The notes beneath the pieces are model-generated. The model was not told the origin of the DNA, searched no databases, and saw only the letters and a list, made by a program, of their open reading frames with translations. This document shows, one piece after another, positions 1 to 9,220 of a DNA stretch of 64,000 bases. The stretch is taken from NCBI RefSeq assembly GCF_026013605.1, contig NZ_JAPDPJ010000011.1, forward strand, positions 49,853 to 113,852. The letters are read 5' to 3'. The first letter of the stretch is position 1. Every line of letters starts with the position of its first letter. The position numbers were made by a program, and so were the translations under genes. This stretch comes from Plebeiibacterium sediminum. Its GTDB lineage: Bacteria; Bacteroidota; Bacteroidia; Bacteroidales; Marinilabiliaceae.

Positions 1-32
1 CATCTTAATATTTTTTTAAGTTCCTACTAAAA

Positions 33-67
33 ATCATTAATTATTAATGATCCTGTTTTTATCTTTG
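33..67 (+). promoter_or_regulatory. Candidate promoter with overlapping palindrome, upstream of the SDR gene
   Basis: A perfect match to the Bacteroidota -7 box TAnnTTTG lies at 60-67 (TATCTTTG). Just upstream, 33-40 and 44-51 form an 8-bp inverted repeat with a 3-base loop, placed where an operator could cover the promoter spacer. No convincing TTG -33 box is visible. The predicted transcript would have a leader of roughly 145 bases before the SDR start at 219. The assignment rests only on the motif match. Confidence 0.3.
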
Positions 68-218
68 GAAAACTTCAACATACAAATGGCCTGTTTTCTA
101 TCAGGATAACATTTTTTAACTTTTTGAATGTATAAAAAAATTGTGTAAGATAAAAGACTGATCTTTTGCTTTTGATGAATAAATAAAACTTGTACAGCAA
201 ATAAATTTTTGGACTAAA

Positions 219-977
219 ATGAATAAAATAGCATTAATCACAGGTGCTACATCCGGAATCGGTGAAGCAACAACTATAGTATTGGCAAAATTAGGGTACA
301 ACACCATTATTACAGGTCGTAGAGAGGAGAGACTAATAAAATTAAAGGCTACTTTAGAAAACGAATATTCTATTAAAACACTCCACCTTTGCTTTGATAT
401 TAGAAATCAGGAAGAGACTTTAAATGCAATTAATAGCATTCCTGCGGAATGGCAAAATATTGATATTCTTATCAACAATGCTGGCTTAGCTTCAGGAACT
501 GAAAAAATGGACGATGTAAGATGGGATAAATGGCAACAGATGATTGACACCAATATTACTGGTTTATTATTTCTTTCTAAGGAAATTATAAAATTTATGG
601 TTAAAAACCAATCCGGTCATATCATAAACATATCCTCTATTGCTGGTATAAATGTATACGAGGGAGGAAGTGTATATTGCGCTACTAAACATGCAGTAAA
701 TGCCATTACCCAGGGAATGAGAATAGATTTATTAAAACACAATATTAAAGTGACATCTATTGCTCCGGGAATGGTAGAAACAGAATTCTCCTTAGTTCGT
801 TTTGGTGGCGATCAACAAAAAGCTGATGATGTATACAAAGGTGTCACTCCTCTTTCTGCTCAGGATATTGCTGAAACCATTGAGTTTGTTGTTACACGTC
901 CTGCTCATGTTAATATCAATGACATATTAATCATGCCAACTCAGCAGGCTAATGCTTATTATACGAATAGGGGTTAA
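219..977 (+). CDS. SDR family NAD(P)-dependent oxidoreductase (YdfG-like)
   Basis: This 252-residue protein has the usual length for classical short-chain dehydrogenases. The N-terminus carries the Rossmann glycine motif TGATSGIG (residues 8-15), followed by the NNAG motif near residue 87 and the catalytic YxxxK in the sequence YCATK near residue 153, preceded by the catalytic serines of ISSIAG. The Arg pair in TGRREER after strand 2 suggests NADP preference. The overall pattern is closest to the YdfG / 3-hydroxy-acid dehydrogenase branch, which oxidises serine or related 3-hydroxy acids in the cytoplasm, but the substrate cannot be read from the sequence. It stands alone and converges on the membrane-protein gene at 1059, with a hairpin between them. 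Confidence 0.88.
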   Translation: MNKIALITGATSGIGEATTIVLAKLGYNTIITGRREERLIKLKATLENEYSIKTLHLCFDIRNQEETLNAINSIPAEWQNIDILINNAGLASGTEKMDDVRWDKWQQMIDTNITGLLFLSKEIIKFMVKNQSGHIINISSIAGINVYEGGSVYCATKHAVNAITQGMRIDLLKHNIKVTSIAPGMVETEFSLVRFGGDQQKADDVYKGVTPLSAQDIAETIEFVVTRPAHVNINDILIMPTQQANAYYTNRG

Positions 978-990
978 GTAGTCAACGGTC

Positions 991-1024
991 GGCAGTTCTC
1001 AGTCGGCAGTCGGCTGAGAACTGA
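991..1024. terminator. GC-rich hairpin between convergent genes
   Basis: The sequence 993-1005 can pair with 1011-1023 (core arms AGTTCTCAG and CTGAGAACT, one G-U pair, 5-base loop). It lies between the stop codons of two convergent genes, so it may end transcription from either side. There is no T-run directly after the stem. The surrounding GTCGGCAGTCGG wording is clearly more GC-rich than the neighbouring DNA, so it could instead be one copy of a dispersed intergenic repeat. Confidence 0.5.
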
Positions 1025-1058
1025 TGACTATATGAAGTAAATAGTCGCATAAGCAAAA

Positions 1059-1769
1059 TTAAGCAGAACGCTTTATCAAATTAAAATATAAAAAATCAAA
1101 CAGATTTACTTTGTCCTCTTCATTCCGTATATTCTGTAAAAACACATACCAACATATAATACTTACGACAACCATTTCCCCACCATCTTCAATTAAACCC
1201 AATAAACCTTTAATTACCTTATTTGCATTAATTGAAGTATGTACAACATCCACTACAACACCACAAAATATCAAAACAGCAATCAACAACACCATATCAT
1301 GACTCAGTTTTCTGAATACTTTAGATCCCAAAATATAAGTTAATAAAACTAATAATAACAATACTAAACCTACAGTACCAGATACCATTAACTCACCAAT
1401 ATCCTGAATTCTAAGTCCGGCAAATGAGACATTCGGAAGTCCACGAGCAACAATAGCCCCAGCAATCTCATGAAACTGCAAAGCATCATCCAATAACAGG
1501 TAAGTAAAAAACAATCCCCATACATTATAACTAAAAGATCGTTTTTTAAATGATAGATATACCAATAGAAATATGATCCAAAACCATTTTATATATTGGT
1601 ATATTTCCGAATATCCTCTATCTGTACCTAAAGAAAGCATTGAATCATCCCAATAAAAGACTTTATTTATTATATGTAGCATTAAAAATACTATGTCGGT
1701 ACTAAAAAGCAACACAAGTAAAAGAGTGCTTGATTGCTCATGAAATTTTCCCTTGAGTTCAGATATCAT
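1059..1769 (-). CDS. Polytopic membrane protein of unknown function
   Basis: A 236-residue protein with about six hydrophobic segments (roughly residues 15-33, 60-73, 82-96, 126-148, 158-178 and 198-212). I do not recognise the family. Polar residues sit inside or next to membrane segments: D94-D95 followed by H100-E101 (LLLDDALQFHE), D174 with H177, and E194-D195 with E198. This arrangement suggests an intramembrane metal site or proton path. The gene is monocistronic in appearance and is preceded by a 777-base spacer. A function should not be assigned; an intramembrane hydrolase or a transporter are both possible. Confidence 0.7.
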   Translation of the reverse strand: MISELKGKFHEQSSTLLLVLLFSTDIVFLMLHIINKVFYWDDSMLSLGTDRGYSEIYQYIKWFWIIFLLVYLSFKKRSFSYNVWGLFFTYLLLDDALQFHEIAGAIVARGLPNVSFAGLRIQDIGELMVSGTVGLVLLLLVLLTYILGSKVFRKLSHDMVLLIAVLIFCGVVVDVVHTSINANKVIKGLLGLIEDGGEMVVVSIICWYVFLQNIRNEEDKVNLFDFLYFNLIKRSA

Positions 1770-2546
1770 TTTCAGTTTATTAAATTAAAAGAAAACCATT
1801 ATAAATATTTTAGTAGAGGAATAAAAAGAGTAACATTCTAAATGTTTCCTTTCTATCACCAATATAATTACGGTAAGCTCAATTATTTACTGAGTTAATA
1901 TAAAACTAATAAAAATGGTAATACGGTAGTATTTCATGCTCTTTAATTTTTTACAAATATTTTATCAATACAATTAAAACTAGTGAAGCAATGCATCTAT
2001 TGAATAAATAAACCATTTAGTGCTAATTTTAATAACGACTACGAGTATAAAATATGATAAATTGGTAATTCCAAGATACTTTTTTCTATATTAAGAAGTA
2101 ATTTATTAGAGAACCATTTTTTTTTAGAAATTCAGATTGCTTATTTAATACAACTAAAGTTCTTATTGAGTTACTTGGAAATTAATTTATAGTTTAATAA
2201 TATTCTTAAGAATTTAGGAAGAAGTCCATTGGGTTAATGGGAAAATTAAGTAGAACTGCTTCATCCTATTATTACTATGAGATTGTACATTCTGAATTAA
2301 TTTAATCTTCTATGTTTAAATTAGAGAAGCAGGGAGATTTTGTTACATATCAGATATCCCATAATTATTAAAATCTATCTTTAATAAGAATAAATTGGAA
2401 TTTTATCAATTATTTCTGACGTTTAAACAAAGTATTATCATTACAATTTTCAAAAGCAGTACCTTAAATAATGTTATATTTAAGTGTTTATCAATAGTTT
2501 TTTCTATAGTTAAACTAATAATCTTTAATAAATTAATTATAGTATT
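1770..2546. other. Long AT-rich intergenic spacer
   Basis: No open reading frame of credible length or codon pattern is visible on either strand. The stretch is strongly AT-rich with short T- and A-runs. A weak minus-strand -7-like box (CCAATATA at about 1859-1866) could serve the membrane protein at 1059. A plus-strand near-match TATCTTTA lies near 2378, too far from the next gene to assign. It probably holds the promoter of the carrier-protein operon, but I cannot place it. Confidence 0.5.
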
Positions 2547-2789
2547 ATGAAAGAAAAAATTAGAAGTTTTATTGCTGAAATAACATTTAATGATTCTTCT
2601 TTAATTAAGGATGATACAATGATTTTTGACGAAGGAATTTTTGATTCTATGGGATTATTGGGACTCATTAACTTTATTGAAAGTGAATTTAATGTTTTGG
2701 CTGAAGATTCAGATCTTCAGGAAGAAAATTTTGGATCAGTAGAGAGAATTGTTGCTTTTATAGAAAAGAAACAAACTCAAGCTGCTTAG
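2547..2789 (+). CDS. Acyl/peptidyl carrier protein
   Basis: An 80-residue acidic four-helix carrier protein of typical length. The phosphopantetheine attachment site is FDSMG with Ser34 at the start of helix II, in the canonical place about 35 residues from the N-terminus. The second helix (LLGLINFIESEFNV) matches the ACP/PCP recognition helix. The usual DSL is DSM here. It is unlikely to be the fatty-acid ACP, since it is not beside fabF and sits in front of an amidotransferase and an adenylating ligase. I infer that it carries an acyl or aminoacyl group activated by one of the adenylating enzymes encoded at 6241 or 9221. Confidence 0.85.
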   Translation: MKEKIRSFIAEITFNDSSLIKDDTMIFDEGIFDSMGLLGLINFIESEFNVLAEDSDLQEENFGSVERIVAFIEKKQTQAA

Positions 2790-3020
2790 TTTATCTTTAC
2801 TCAAAAAGCAAGGAGTGATCTTCTGCTAGAAAAGAACATTAGTTCTGTTGGAAATAATTTTACGTACTACATATATAATCTATCACTTTTATAACTAGTG
2901 ATTCTAGATTAAATAAGCCTCTTGTAGCTATTGGCTAATACCCAAAAGCTAACTGTCATTAGTGAATAGTTTTTATTACATATCAAGAAGCTAAAAACTA
3001 ATAATCAAAATTCAATACTT

Positions 3021-4976
3021 ATGTGTGGAATAGCAGGTTTTGTACCAAGAAATTTTGTCTCCAATCCCGAACGCACATTAAATGCGATGTTGACTCGCAT
3101 TCAGCATCGGGGTCCGGATGAGTGCGGAACATACCTATCTGATAGGCTATGCATGGGGAACGTAAGATTAAGTATAGTTGATCTTGCATCTGGGCAGCAA
3201 CCGTTATCCACTCAGGATGGTAGATATTGGATTGCATACAACGGTGAAGTTTTTAATTATCTGGAGTTAAAAAGAGATCTGGAAATTAAAGGACATACTT
3301 TTAAAACCAATTGTGATACTGAGATTGTTGTTCATATGTATCAAGAGTATGGCTCTGAATGTCTTCAACACCTTAACGGACAGTTTGCATTTTCAATTTG
3401 GGATGAAGTAAAGGATGAATTATTTCTTGCCAGGGATAGAATGGGAATCAGACCGCTTTTTTATTCCTATCAAAAAGAAAATTTTGTTTTTGGATCAGAA
3501 ATTAAGTCTATTTTTGAATTTCCTGAAATAAACAGAGCATTAAATCATCGTGGTCTTCAACAAGTATTTACATTTTGGACAACACTAACACCACAAACTA
3601 TATTTGAAGATGTATATGAATTACCTCCCGGACATTATGCTATATTTAATAGGGACAAAAGTTTAACCATTCATCGTTATTGGGATTTAAAATATGAAAA
3701 AAATAATTCTTTGACGATTGAAACTGCAAAAAATCAGTTTCAATCTTTATTTGAAGACTCCATAAAGTTGAGAATGAGAGCAGATGTACCTGTAGCAGCA
3801 TATTTGAGTGGAGGTTTGGATTCAACAAGTACAACGGCATTTATAAAGAAAATGTTTCCTGAAGCCTTAAATACTTTTTCAATAGGTTTTGAAGAGCAAG
3901 ATTTTGATGAAACGATTTTTCAAAAAGAAGTGGCAGATCATCTGGACACAAGGCATCATTCAGTCATATTTAAAAATGATGATGTTATAGATTTATTCTA
4001 TGACGTAATTTGGCATACTGAAATACCTGTTTTACGTTCAGCTCCTTTCCCTATGTATAAGCTTTCTAAGCTAGTTAGAGACAATGATATAAAAGTAGTT
4101 ATAACAGGAGAAGGAGCAGATGAAATGCTTGGGGGCTATAATGTTTTTAAAGAAGCTATTATCAGGCATTTTTGGTCAAAATATCCGGATTCTAAGATTA
4201 GACCAATGCTTCTTAAAAAGCTGTATCCATATTTACCTCAATTACAGGGTGCCGGCAATAGTATGTTGAAATTATTTTTTGGATATAAACTTTTGGAAAC
4301 GGATTCCCCCATATACTCTCATCTCTTAAGATGGAATAATACCAGCCGAATTGCCAACCATTTTTCAGAAGACCTTAGAAAAACTTTAAATGGGAAAGAT
4401 ATAGTGCGTAAATATGAAGAATCTGTTATAGAAAAAATTAAGAATTATTCTCCTTTATCTAAAGCTCAATATATAGAATCTACAGTATTTATGTCAGGTT
4501 ATTTATTGTCTTCTCAAGGTGACCGTATGGCCATGGGTAACTCTGTTGAAGGCAGATATCCTTTCCTGGACCACAGAATTATTGAATTTTGTGCATCCTT
4601 ACCTGATGATTTTAAGTTGAATGGATTAAATGAAAAATATTTATTAAAAGAAGTTGTTAAAAATGTGATTCCTCAATCAGTTTTAAAAAGACCAAAACAA
4701 GCATATAGAGCCCCAATTGCTCAAGCATTATTAAACAACAAAAATGGATTTGTAGATGATACACTAGCTTCTTCTGCTATTAAGTCTTTTGGAGTTTTTA
4801 ATGAAAAAAGCATTGCTGGTTTAATTACAAAAATGAGGAAAACCCCAAATATTTCAGAAATTGATAATATGGCTTTAATGGGTATCCTATCAACTCAAAT
4901 ATTATATAAACAATATATTGAAGAATTTCGATATTTAAAGGATGAGGAGATTAGGAAGGGTGTGGTGAGAAACTAG
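3021..4976 (+). CDS. asnB: Asparagine synthase-type glutamine-hydrolysing amidotransferase
   Basis: This 651-residue protein starts MCGIAGF, so Cys2 becomes the N-terminal nucleophile of a class II glutaminase after Met removal. Residues about 1-210 form the glutaminase domain (HRGPDE, YNGEVFNY). The synthetase domain contains the ATP-pyrophosphatase loop SGGLDSTS near residue 263 and the GEGADE motif that follows. It is about 100 residues longer than E. coli AsnB, a size common among AsnB homologues in exopolysaccharide and exosortase-associated loci. Such proteins often amidate something other than free aspartate. Its position between a carrier protein and a NadE-like enzyme supports a dedicated amide-forming role, with ordinary asparagine synthesis as the alternative. 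Confidence 0.87.
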   Translation: MCGIAGFVPRNFVSNPERTLNAMLTRIQHRGPDECGTYLSDRLCMGNVRLSIVDLASGQQPLSTQDGRYWIAYNGEVFNYLELKRDLEIKGHTFKTNCDTEIVVHMYQEYGSECLQHLNGQFAFSIWDEVKDELFLARDRMGIRPLFYSYQKENFVFGSEIKSIFEFPEINRALNHRGLQQVFTFWTTLTPQTIFEDVYELPPGHYAIFNRDKSLTIHRYWDLKYEKNNSLTIETAKNQFQSLFEDSIKLRMRADVPVAAYLSGGLDSTSTTAFIKKMFPEALNTFSIGFEEQDFDETIFQKEVADHLDTRHHSVIFKNDDVIDLFYDVIWHTEIPVLRSAPFPMYKLSKLVRDNDIKVVITGEGADEMLGGYNVFKEAIIRHFWSKYPDSKIRPMLLKKLYPYLPQLQGAGNSMLKLFFGYKLLETDSPIYSHLLRWNNTSRIANHFSEDLRKTLNGKDIVRKYEESVIEKIKNYSPLSKAQYIESTVFMSGYLLSSQGDRMAMGNSVEGRYPFLDHRIIEFCASLPDDFKLNGLNEKYLLKEVVKNVIPQSVLKRPKQAYRAPIAQALLNNKNGFVDDTLASSAIKSFGVFNEKSIAGLITKMRKTPNISEIDNMALMGILSTQILYKQYIEEFRYLKDEEIRKGVVRN

Positions 4977-5176
4977 TTATCTGTCTTTATGTCTCTGATA
5001 GTAACTTTTAGTAATCAGGCAGAAGGGATAAAGGAACATAGAGAACTGTGATTAATACTTATTAGAGTTTATGCGCTACAAAAAATACTTAAAGAGTTAT
5101 AAAACTTCGATTCTATACCAATAGTAAAATACTAACAACTAATAGCTAATAGTAAAATATAACCAAATACAACATT

Positions 5177-6184
5177 ATGACTAAAAGACCATTTTCAAAA
5201 GATATACTTCACCTTGAAAATATTGATGAAGTAATTGATATGATTTGTGAAAAATTAAGAGAGGATGTTTACAAACGATTTCGTCGCTATGGCGGTGTAA
5301 TTGGAATAAGTGGTGGTATTGATTCCTCAGTAACTTTAGCGCTAGCCGCAAAAGCATTCGGACCAGAAAAACTCCTTGCAATTATGCTACCAGAAACGGA
5401 TTCCAGTCCTGAGAGTGAACTATTGGCCATAGAATTGGCTGACAAATTTGGAGTTAAAAGCATTGTTGAAAATATAAGTGGAGCTCTGGAAGGATTTGGT
5501 TGTTACAAACGCAGGGATGAAGCCGTTAAAAATGTGATTCCTGAATTTAATCCGGCAACGGATAAAATGAAAGTAATCATACCTGAAGAATTTGTAAACA
5601 AAAACCTTCCTCCGGTACATTTTGTATCCGTTATTCTTAAAGACGGGACAAAGAAAAGAGCCCGTTTACCGCTTAAGGAGTATTTACAAATTGTAGCTGC
5701 ATCTAATTTTAAACAACGAAGCAGGGCTAACATGTTATATTATCATGCAGAAGCTTTAAATTATGCAGTAATCGGAACTCCCAATAAACATGAAGTTCAA
5801 CAAGGCTTTTTTGTTAAATATGGAGATGGTGCTGCTGATGTAATGCCAATAGGGAATTTATTTAAAACACAAGTTTACCAAATTGCAAAACATTTAGGTG
5901 TGCCTGATGCTATTATTCAAAGAACTCCAACTACGGATACTTATTCTGCAGAACAAACTCAGGAAGAATTCTTCTACCAAATGCCTTTTGAAAAAATGGA
6001 TTTGTTATGGTATGGTTGGGAAAATAATTATGCTGCTGAAGAAGTTGCTCCTGTAATGGAAATGACTGCTGAACAGGTAAATAATATTTTCAAGAATTTT
6101 GCCCGTAAAAAGCAGACTACAGAATACTTAAGAACTCCTCCTTTACATGATTATTATATTAAGAAACAATTAGTAAAAATGTAA
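5177..6184 (+). CDS. nadE: NadE-like ATP-pyrophosphatase (NAD synthase family)
   Basis: A 335-residue protein with the N-type ATP-pyrophosphatase loop GISGGIDSS at residues 43-51, as in ammonia-dependent NAD synthase. Further family motifs are ANMLYYHAE and IGTPNKHE in the centre and DVMPIGNLFKTQV after it. Bacterial NH3-dependent NadE is usually 245-280 residues. This one carries about 60 extra residues, mostly around 105-170, between the nucleotide loop and the central motif. It lacks a glutaminase or nitrilase domain, so it needs external ammonia. The position in an AsnB/carrier/ligase cassette suggests a repurposed amide-forming paralogue, though it could be the cell's ordinary NAD synthase. 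Confidence 0.8.
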   Translation: MTKRPFSKDILHLENIDEVIDMICEKLREDVYKRFRRYGGVIGISGGIDSSVTLALAAKAFGPEKLLAIMLPETDSSPESELLAIELADKFGVKSIVENISGALEGFGCYKRRDEAVKNVIPEFNPATDKMKVIIPEEFVNKNLPPVHFVSVILKDGTKKRARLPLKEYLQIVAASNFKQRSRANMLYYHAEALNYAVIGTPNKHEVQQGFFVKYGDGAADVMPIGNLFKTQVYQIAKHLGVPDAIIQRTPTTDTYSAEQTQEEFFYQMPFEKMDLLWYGWENNYAAEEVAPVMEMTAEQVNNIFKNFARKKQTTEYLRTPPLHDYYIKKQLVKM

Positions 6185-6240
6185 TTTGGAGCTAGGAAGT
6201 AAATTTAAAATGTATATGGTTTAATTTAAATATTTGACTT

Positions 6241-7707
6241 ATGAACTGTATTGATTACTTGTTGCCAAATGATATTAATAATGGAGAGATATTTGTTTTA
6301 GGAAAAAGAGAGCCATTAAGCTTTTATGAACTGAGATCACAAGTAGCATCTTTAGCTGTTTATTTGAATCAAGAATATGGTACAGGAAATAAGTTTATTT
6401 TATTATCTCCTAACAGTAATTATTTTATTATATGTTATTTGGCTATAATGAAATCTGGGAACGTGGTAATTCCTTTAAATCCTTCCATTGAAAAAGATTC
6501 ATTGCAATATATAAAAGACCAGGCTGAAGTTAGCCTGGCATTTATTCCTCATATTTTACATAAGCAAACATTAGTCACTTTTGAGAATATTTGGGACGAA
6601 TATAAAATCAATGATATTGTTCAAGAAAGAATTGAATATGAGAATCATATAAACTTTGAACCGAATACTCTTGCTCAAATCATTTATACTTCCGGCTCAA
6701 CTGCTATGCCCAAAGGAGTTATGATTTCTCATAAAAATATAATTGCAAATACTACTTCAATAATAGAGTATCTAAAACTCACTGATAAAGATATTATGGA
6801 ATGTGTTTTGCCTTTCTTTTATTGTTATGGACTTTCGTTGCTTCATACTCATCTGAAAGTCAAAGGTAAAATTGTTTTAAACAATAATTTTATGTTTTTA
6901 GGTTCAGTAATTAATGATCTACAAAAATATAAATGTACCGGATTTGCAGGCGTACCCAGTCATTTCCAAATTTTACTTCGGGTATCTGATTCTTTCAAAA
7001 ATGAAGATTTCCCAAATTTACGATATGTAACTCAGGCTGGCGGAAAATTACATACTGCTTTTATCGCTGAATTTCGACAAGCAAAACCAGATACAAAATT
7101 TATTGTAATGTATGGTCAAACAGAAGCCACTGCCAGGCTCTCGTATTTACCTCCCGAGAAATTAAATGATAAATTAGGATCAATAGGAAAGGGAATCCCC
7201 GGAGTTGAATTAAAAGTAGTCGACAGCAATGGTGAAATAATAAAACCAAATGAAATAGGAGAAATAATAGCCAAAGGCGATAACATCATGTTAGGCTATT
7301 TTAAAGATGAAAAGTCTACAAAAGAAACACTAAAAGATGGTTGGTTGTATACAGGGGATCTCGCAAAGGTTGATGAAGATGGTTTTATTTACCATGCTGC
7401 CAGAAGAAAAGAGATTATTAAGGTTGGAGGAAAAAGGGTAAGTCCTAAAGAAATTGAGGAAGTAATCGTTTCTATTCCCGGTGTCGTAGATTGTACGATA
7501 GAGGCAGTCTCTGATGAAGTTTTAGGAGAAGCAATTAAGGCGATTATTGTCAAAAACGAAACAAATGAAGAATTAACTGTTGACAAAATAAAGTCTTCAT
7601 GTAGTGCCCGTCTATCGACCTATAAGATACCAAAATTCATTGAGTTTGCTTCAAAAGTTAATGTTAATGCAGCAGGGAAAAAAGTAGCGAAAAGCCATAA
7701 CTATTAA
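6241..7707 (+). CDS. AMP-forming acyl-CoA/acyl-ACP synthetase
   Basis: A 488-residue member of the ANL superfamily. Visible motifs are the P-loop-like A3 sequence YTSGSTAMPKGVM near residue 151, the A5 motif YGQTEATARL, the A7 motif GWLYTGDLA, the A8 hinge KVGGKRVSPKEIEE and a C-terminal AGKKVA with the presumed adenylation lysine. The enzyme should activate a carboxylic acid as its adenylate and pass it to CoA or to a carrier-protein thiol. The acyl carrier protein encoded at 2547 is the obvious local partner. Comparable ligase/AsnB/carrier sets are known from exosortase-A-associated exopolysaccharide loci, but no exosortase is present here. Confidence 0.85.
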   Translation: MNCIDYLLPNDINNGEIFVLGKREPLSFYELRSQVASLAVYLNQEYGTGNKFILLSPNSNYFIICYLAIMKSGNVVIPLNPSIEKDSLQYIKDQAEVSLAFIPHILHKQTLVTFENIWDEYKINDIVQERIEYENHINFEPNTLAQIIYTSGSTAMPKGVMISHKNIIANTTSIIEYLKLTDKDIMECVLPFFYCYGLSLLHTHLKVKGKIVLNNNFMFLGSVINDLQKYKCTGFAGVPSHFQILLRVSDSFKNEDFPNLRYVTQAGGKLHTAFIAEFRQAKPDTKFIVMYGQTEATARLSYLPPEKLNDKLGSIGKGIPGVELKVVDSNGEIIKPNEIGEIIAKGDNIMLGYFKDEKSTKETLKDGWLYTGDLAKVDEDGFIYHAARRKEIIKVGGKRVSPKEIEEVIVSIPGVVDCTIEAVSDEVLGEAIKAIIVKNETNEELTVDKIKSSCSARLSTYKIPKFIEFASKVNVNAAGKKVAKSHNY

Positions 7708-7844
7708 ATATTTTTACGGAAATACAAGTCCTTTTTCACGTGTTTTTAATCAGTTATCACATTTTTTAGGTTGTTAGTGTAAATAAGTGGACTTTTAATA
7801 ATCGCCTTTGTACCTTGTTTAATGTATGTTTAAATAATAGGCTT

Positions 7845-8972
7845 ATGAATTCACTAAGTACAAATGCATCAGTTAGTTTGGGTTCTAATGTTATTTACGA
7901 GGAGGTTGGTGCTCATTTAAATATATCTTTAGATCCGGATAAAAAACAATTGTTAAAAAATCTGGATATCTCCGAATATGAATATATCTCTAGGCATCTC
8001 ATTCCCGAACGTGCAAGCACTAAAGTTAAGCAAGTGAATAATGCATCTGAACTTAACATTAGTGAATTTAGCAAATCAACAAGTTTGATAAACCTTAGCC
8101 TTATAAATAAATCCCGTTATATTAATCAATTTTTAATACAAGTAAATAAATGCTTACCTGATGCAGGCATTTTTATTGGTTGCTTAGAAACTGTTGAACA
8201 AAAATATCAGAATACTCTTGGTAAAAAACGTAGCATTTTCAATTTATTGTATTGGTTATATTGTTTTATAGTACATCGAGTGTTTCCTAAAATGCTATAT
8301 ATACAAAAATTATATTTCTTCTTAACACAAGGAAAATTTCGTTGGATTTCTCAAGCCGAAATTTTAGGGAGGCTGGTTAGTTGTGGGTTTGAAATCATTG
8401 AATTTAGTGTCGTAAATAATAAATTTTATTTCGTGGTAATGAAAGTCAGCGAACCTGATTCCAGTAAAAAACCGTCTTTTATGCCATTTTTTCCCATGAA
8501 CAGAGTAGGTAAAAATGGTAAAATGATTAAAGTATATAAATTGAGAACCATGCATCCTTATTCTGAATACTTACAGAGTTTTGTTGTTAAACTCAATGGT
8601 TATAATGAATATGGAAAACCTGCAGATGATTTTAGATTAGCTATTTGGGGTAAATTTTATCGAAAATATTGGCTGGATGAACTACCTCAGTTTATTAATG
8701 TTTTTAAAGGTGAATTAGGATTGGTTGGTGTAAGACCTTTAAGCATGACCAGATTTAAAGAATTGCCTGAGGATGTTCAAAAAATGAGAATCAAATTTAA
8801 ACCCGGATGTATTCCTCCTTATGTTTCTCTTAATATGCCTGATGAAAATGGAAATATTGAAGCTGAACGAATTTATATGAAAGAAAGACTTGAAAATGGT
8901 TTTACAACTGACATTAAATACTTTTTCCTAGCTTTATTCAATATTCTTTCTGGAAAAATAAAGAGTTCTTAA
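7845..8972 (+). CDS. Bacterial sugar-phosphate transferase with atypical N-terminus
   Basis: The C-terminal half (residues about 215-370) matches the monotopic phosphoglycosyl transferase fold: KVYKLRTM, then LDELPQ with the catalytic Asp278-Glu279 dyad, then GELGLVGVRP, where the canonical PRP reads VRP. These enzymes normally start with a re-entrant membrane helix and move a sugar phosphate to undecaprenyl phosphate. That helix is missing here. Instead residues 1-200 contain a region resembling the C-terminal half of a SAM-methyltransferase fold (LPDAGIFIG, then AEILGRLVSCGFEIIE), with a hydrophobic stretch at 131-160. I chose the ATG at 7845; the frame is open upstream only to a TTG at 7815. 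It is the only candidate initiating transferase in this window. Confidence 0.8.
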   Translation: MNSLSTNASVSLGSNVIYEEVGAHLNISLDPDKKQLLKNLDISEYEYISRHLIPERASTKVKQVNNASELNISEFSKSTSLINLSLINKSRYINQFLIQVNKCLPDAGIFIGCLETVEQKYQNTLGKKRSIFNLLYWLYCFIVHRVFPKMLYIQKLYFFLTQGKFRWISQAEILGRLVSCGFEIIEFSVVNNKFYFVVMKVSEPDSSKKPSFMPFFPMNRVGKNGKMIKVYKLRTMHPYSEYLQSFVVKLNGYNEYGKPADDFRLAIWGKFYRKYWLDELPQFINVFKGELGLVGVRPLSMTRFKELPEDVQKMRIKFKPGCIPPYVSLNMPDENGNIEAERIYMKERLENGFTTDIKYFFLALFNILSGKIKSS

Positions 8973-9220
8973 TAAGAACTTTTTAGTGTATTAATATACT
9001 ACTTCAAGACCAACCTCATAGGTGTTAACTACAATAAAACATTAAATTTTACACACAACACTATTTGTGAAAAATAATTAACAGCACCTTACAAATTACA
9101 CAAGTACTACTATACTCGAATTATTCAAACATTACAAACTTTAAAGTACTAGGAGTAAAATATAGGTTGAATATCGACTTTTAAAACTCTACATTCATAA
9201 TCTTTACTCAAATAAAACTA

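Noticed and set aside
2231..2262. Similarity between AAAATTAAGTAGAACTGCTT here and AAAATTAAGCAGAACGCTTT at the end of the membrane-protein gene (1055-1074)
   Set aside because: Short, AT-rich and with an indel; no longer duplicated region around it, so chance is likely.
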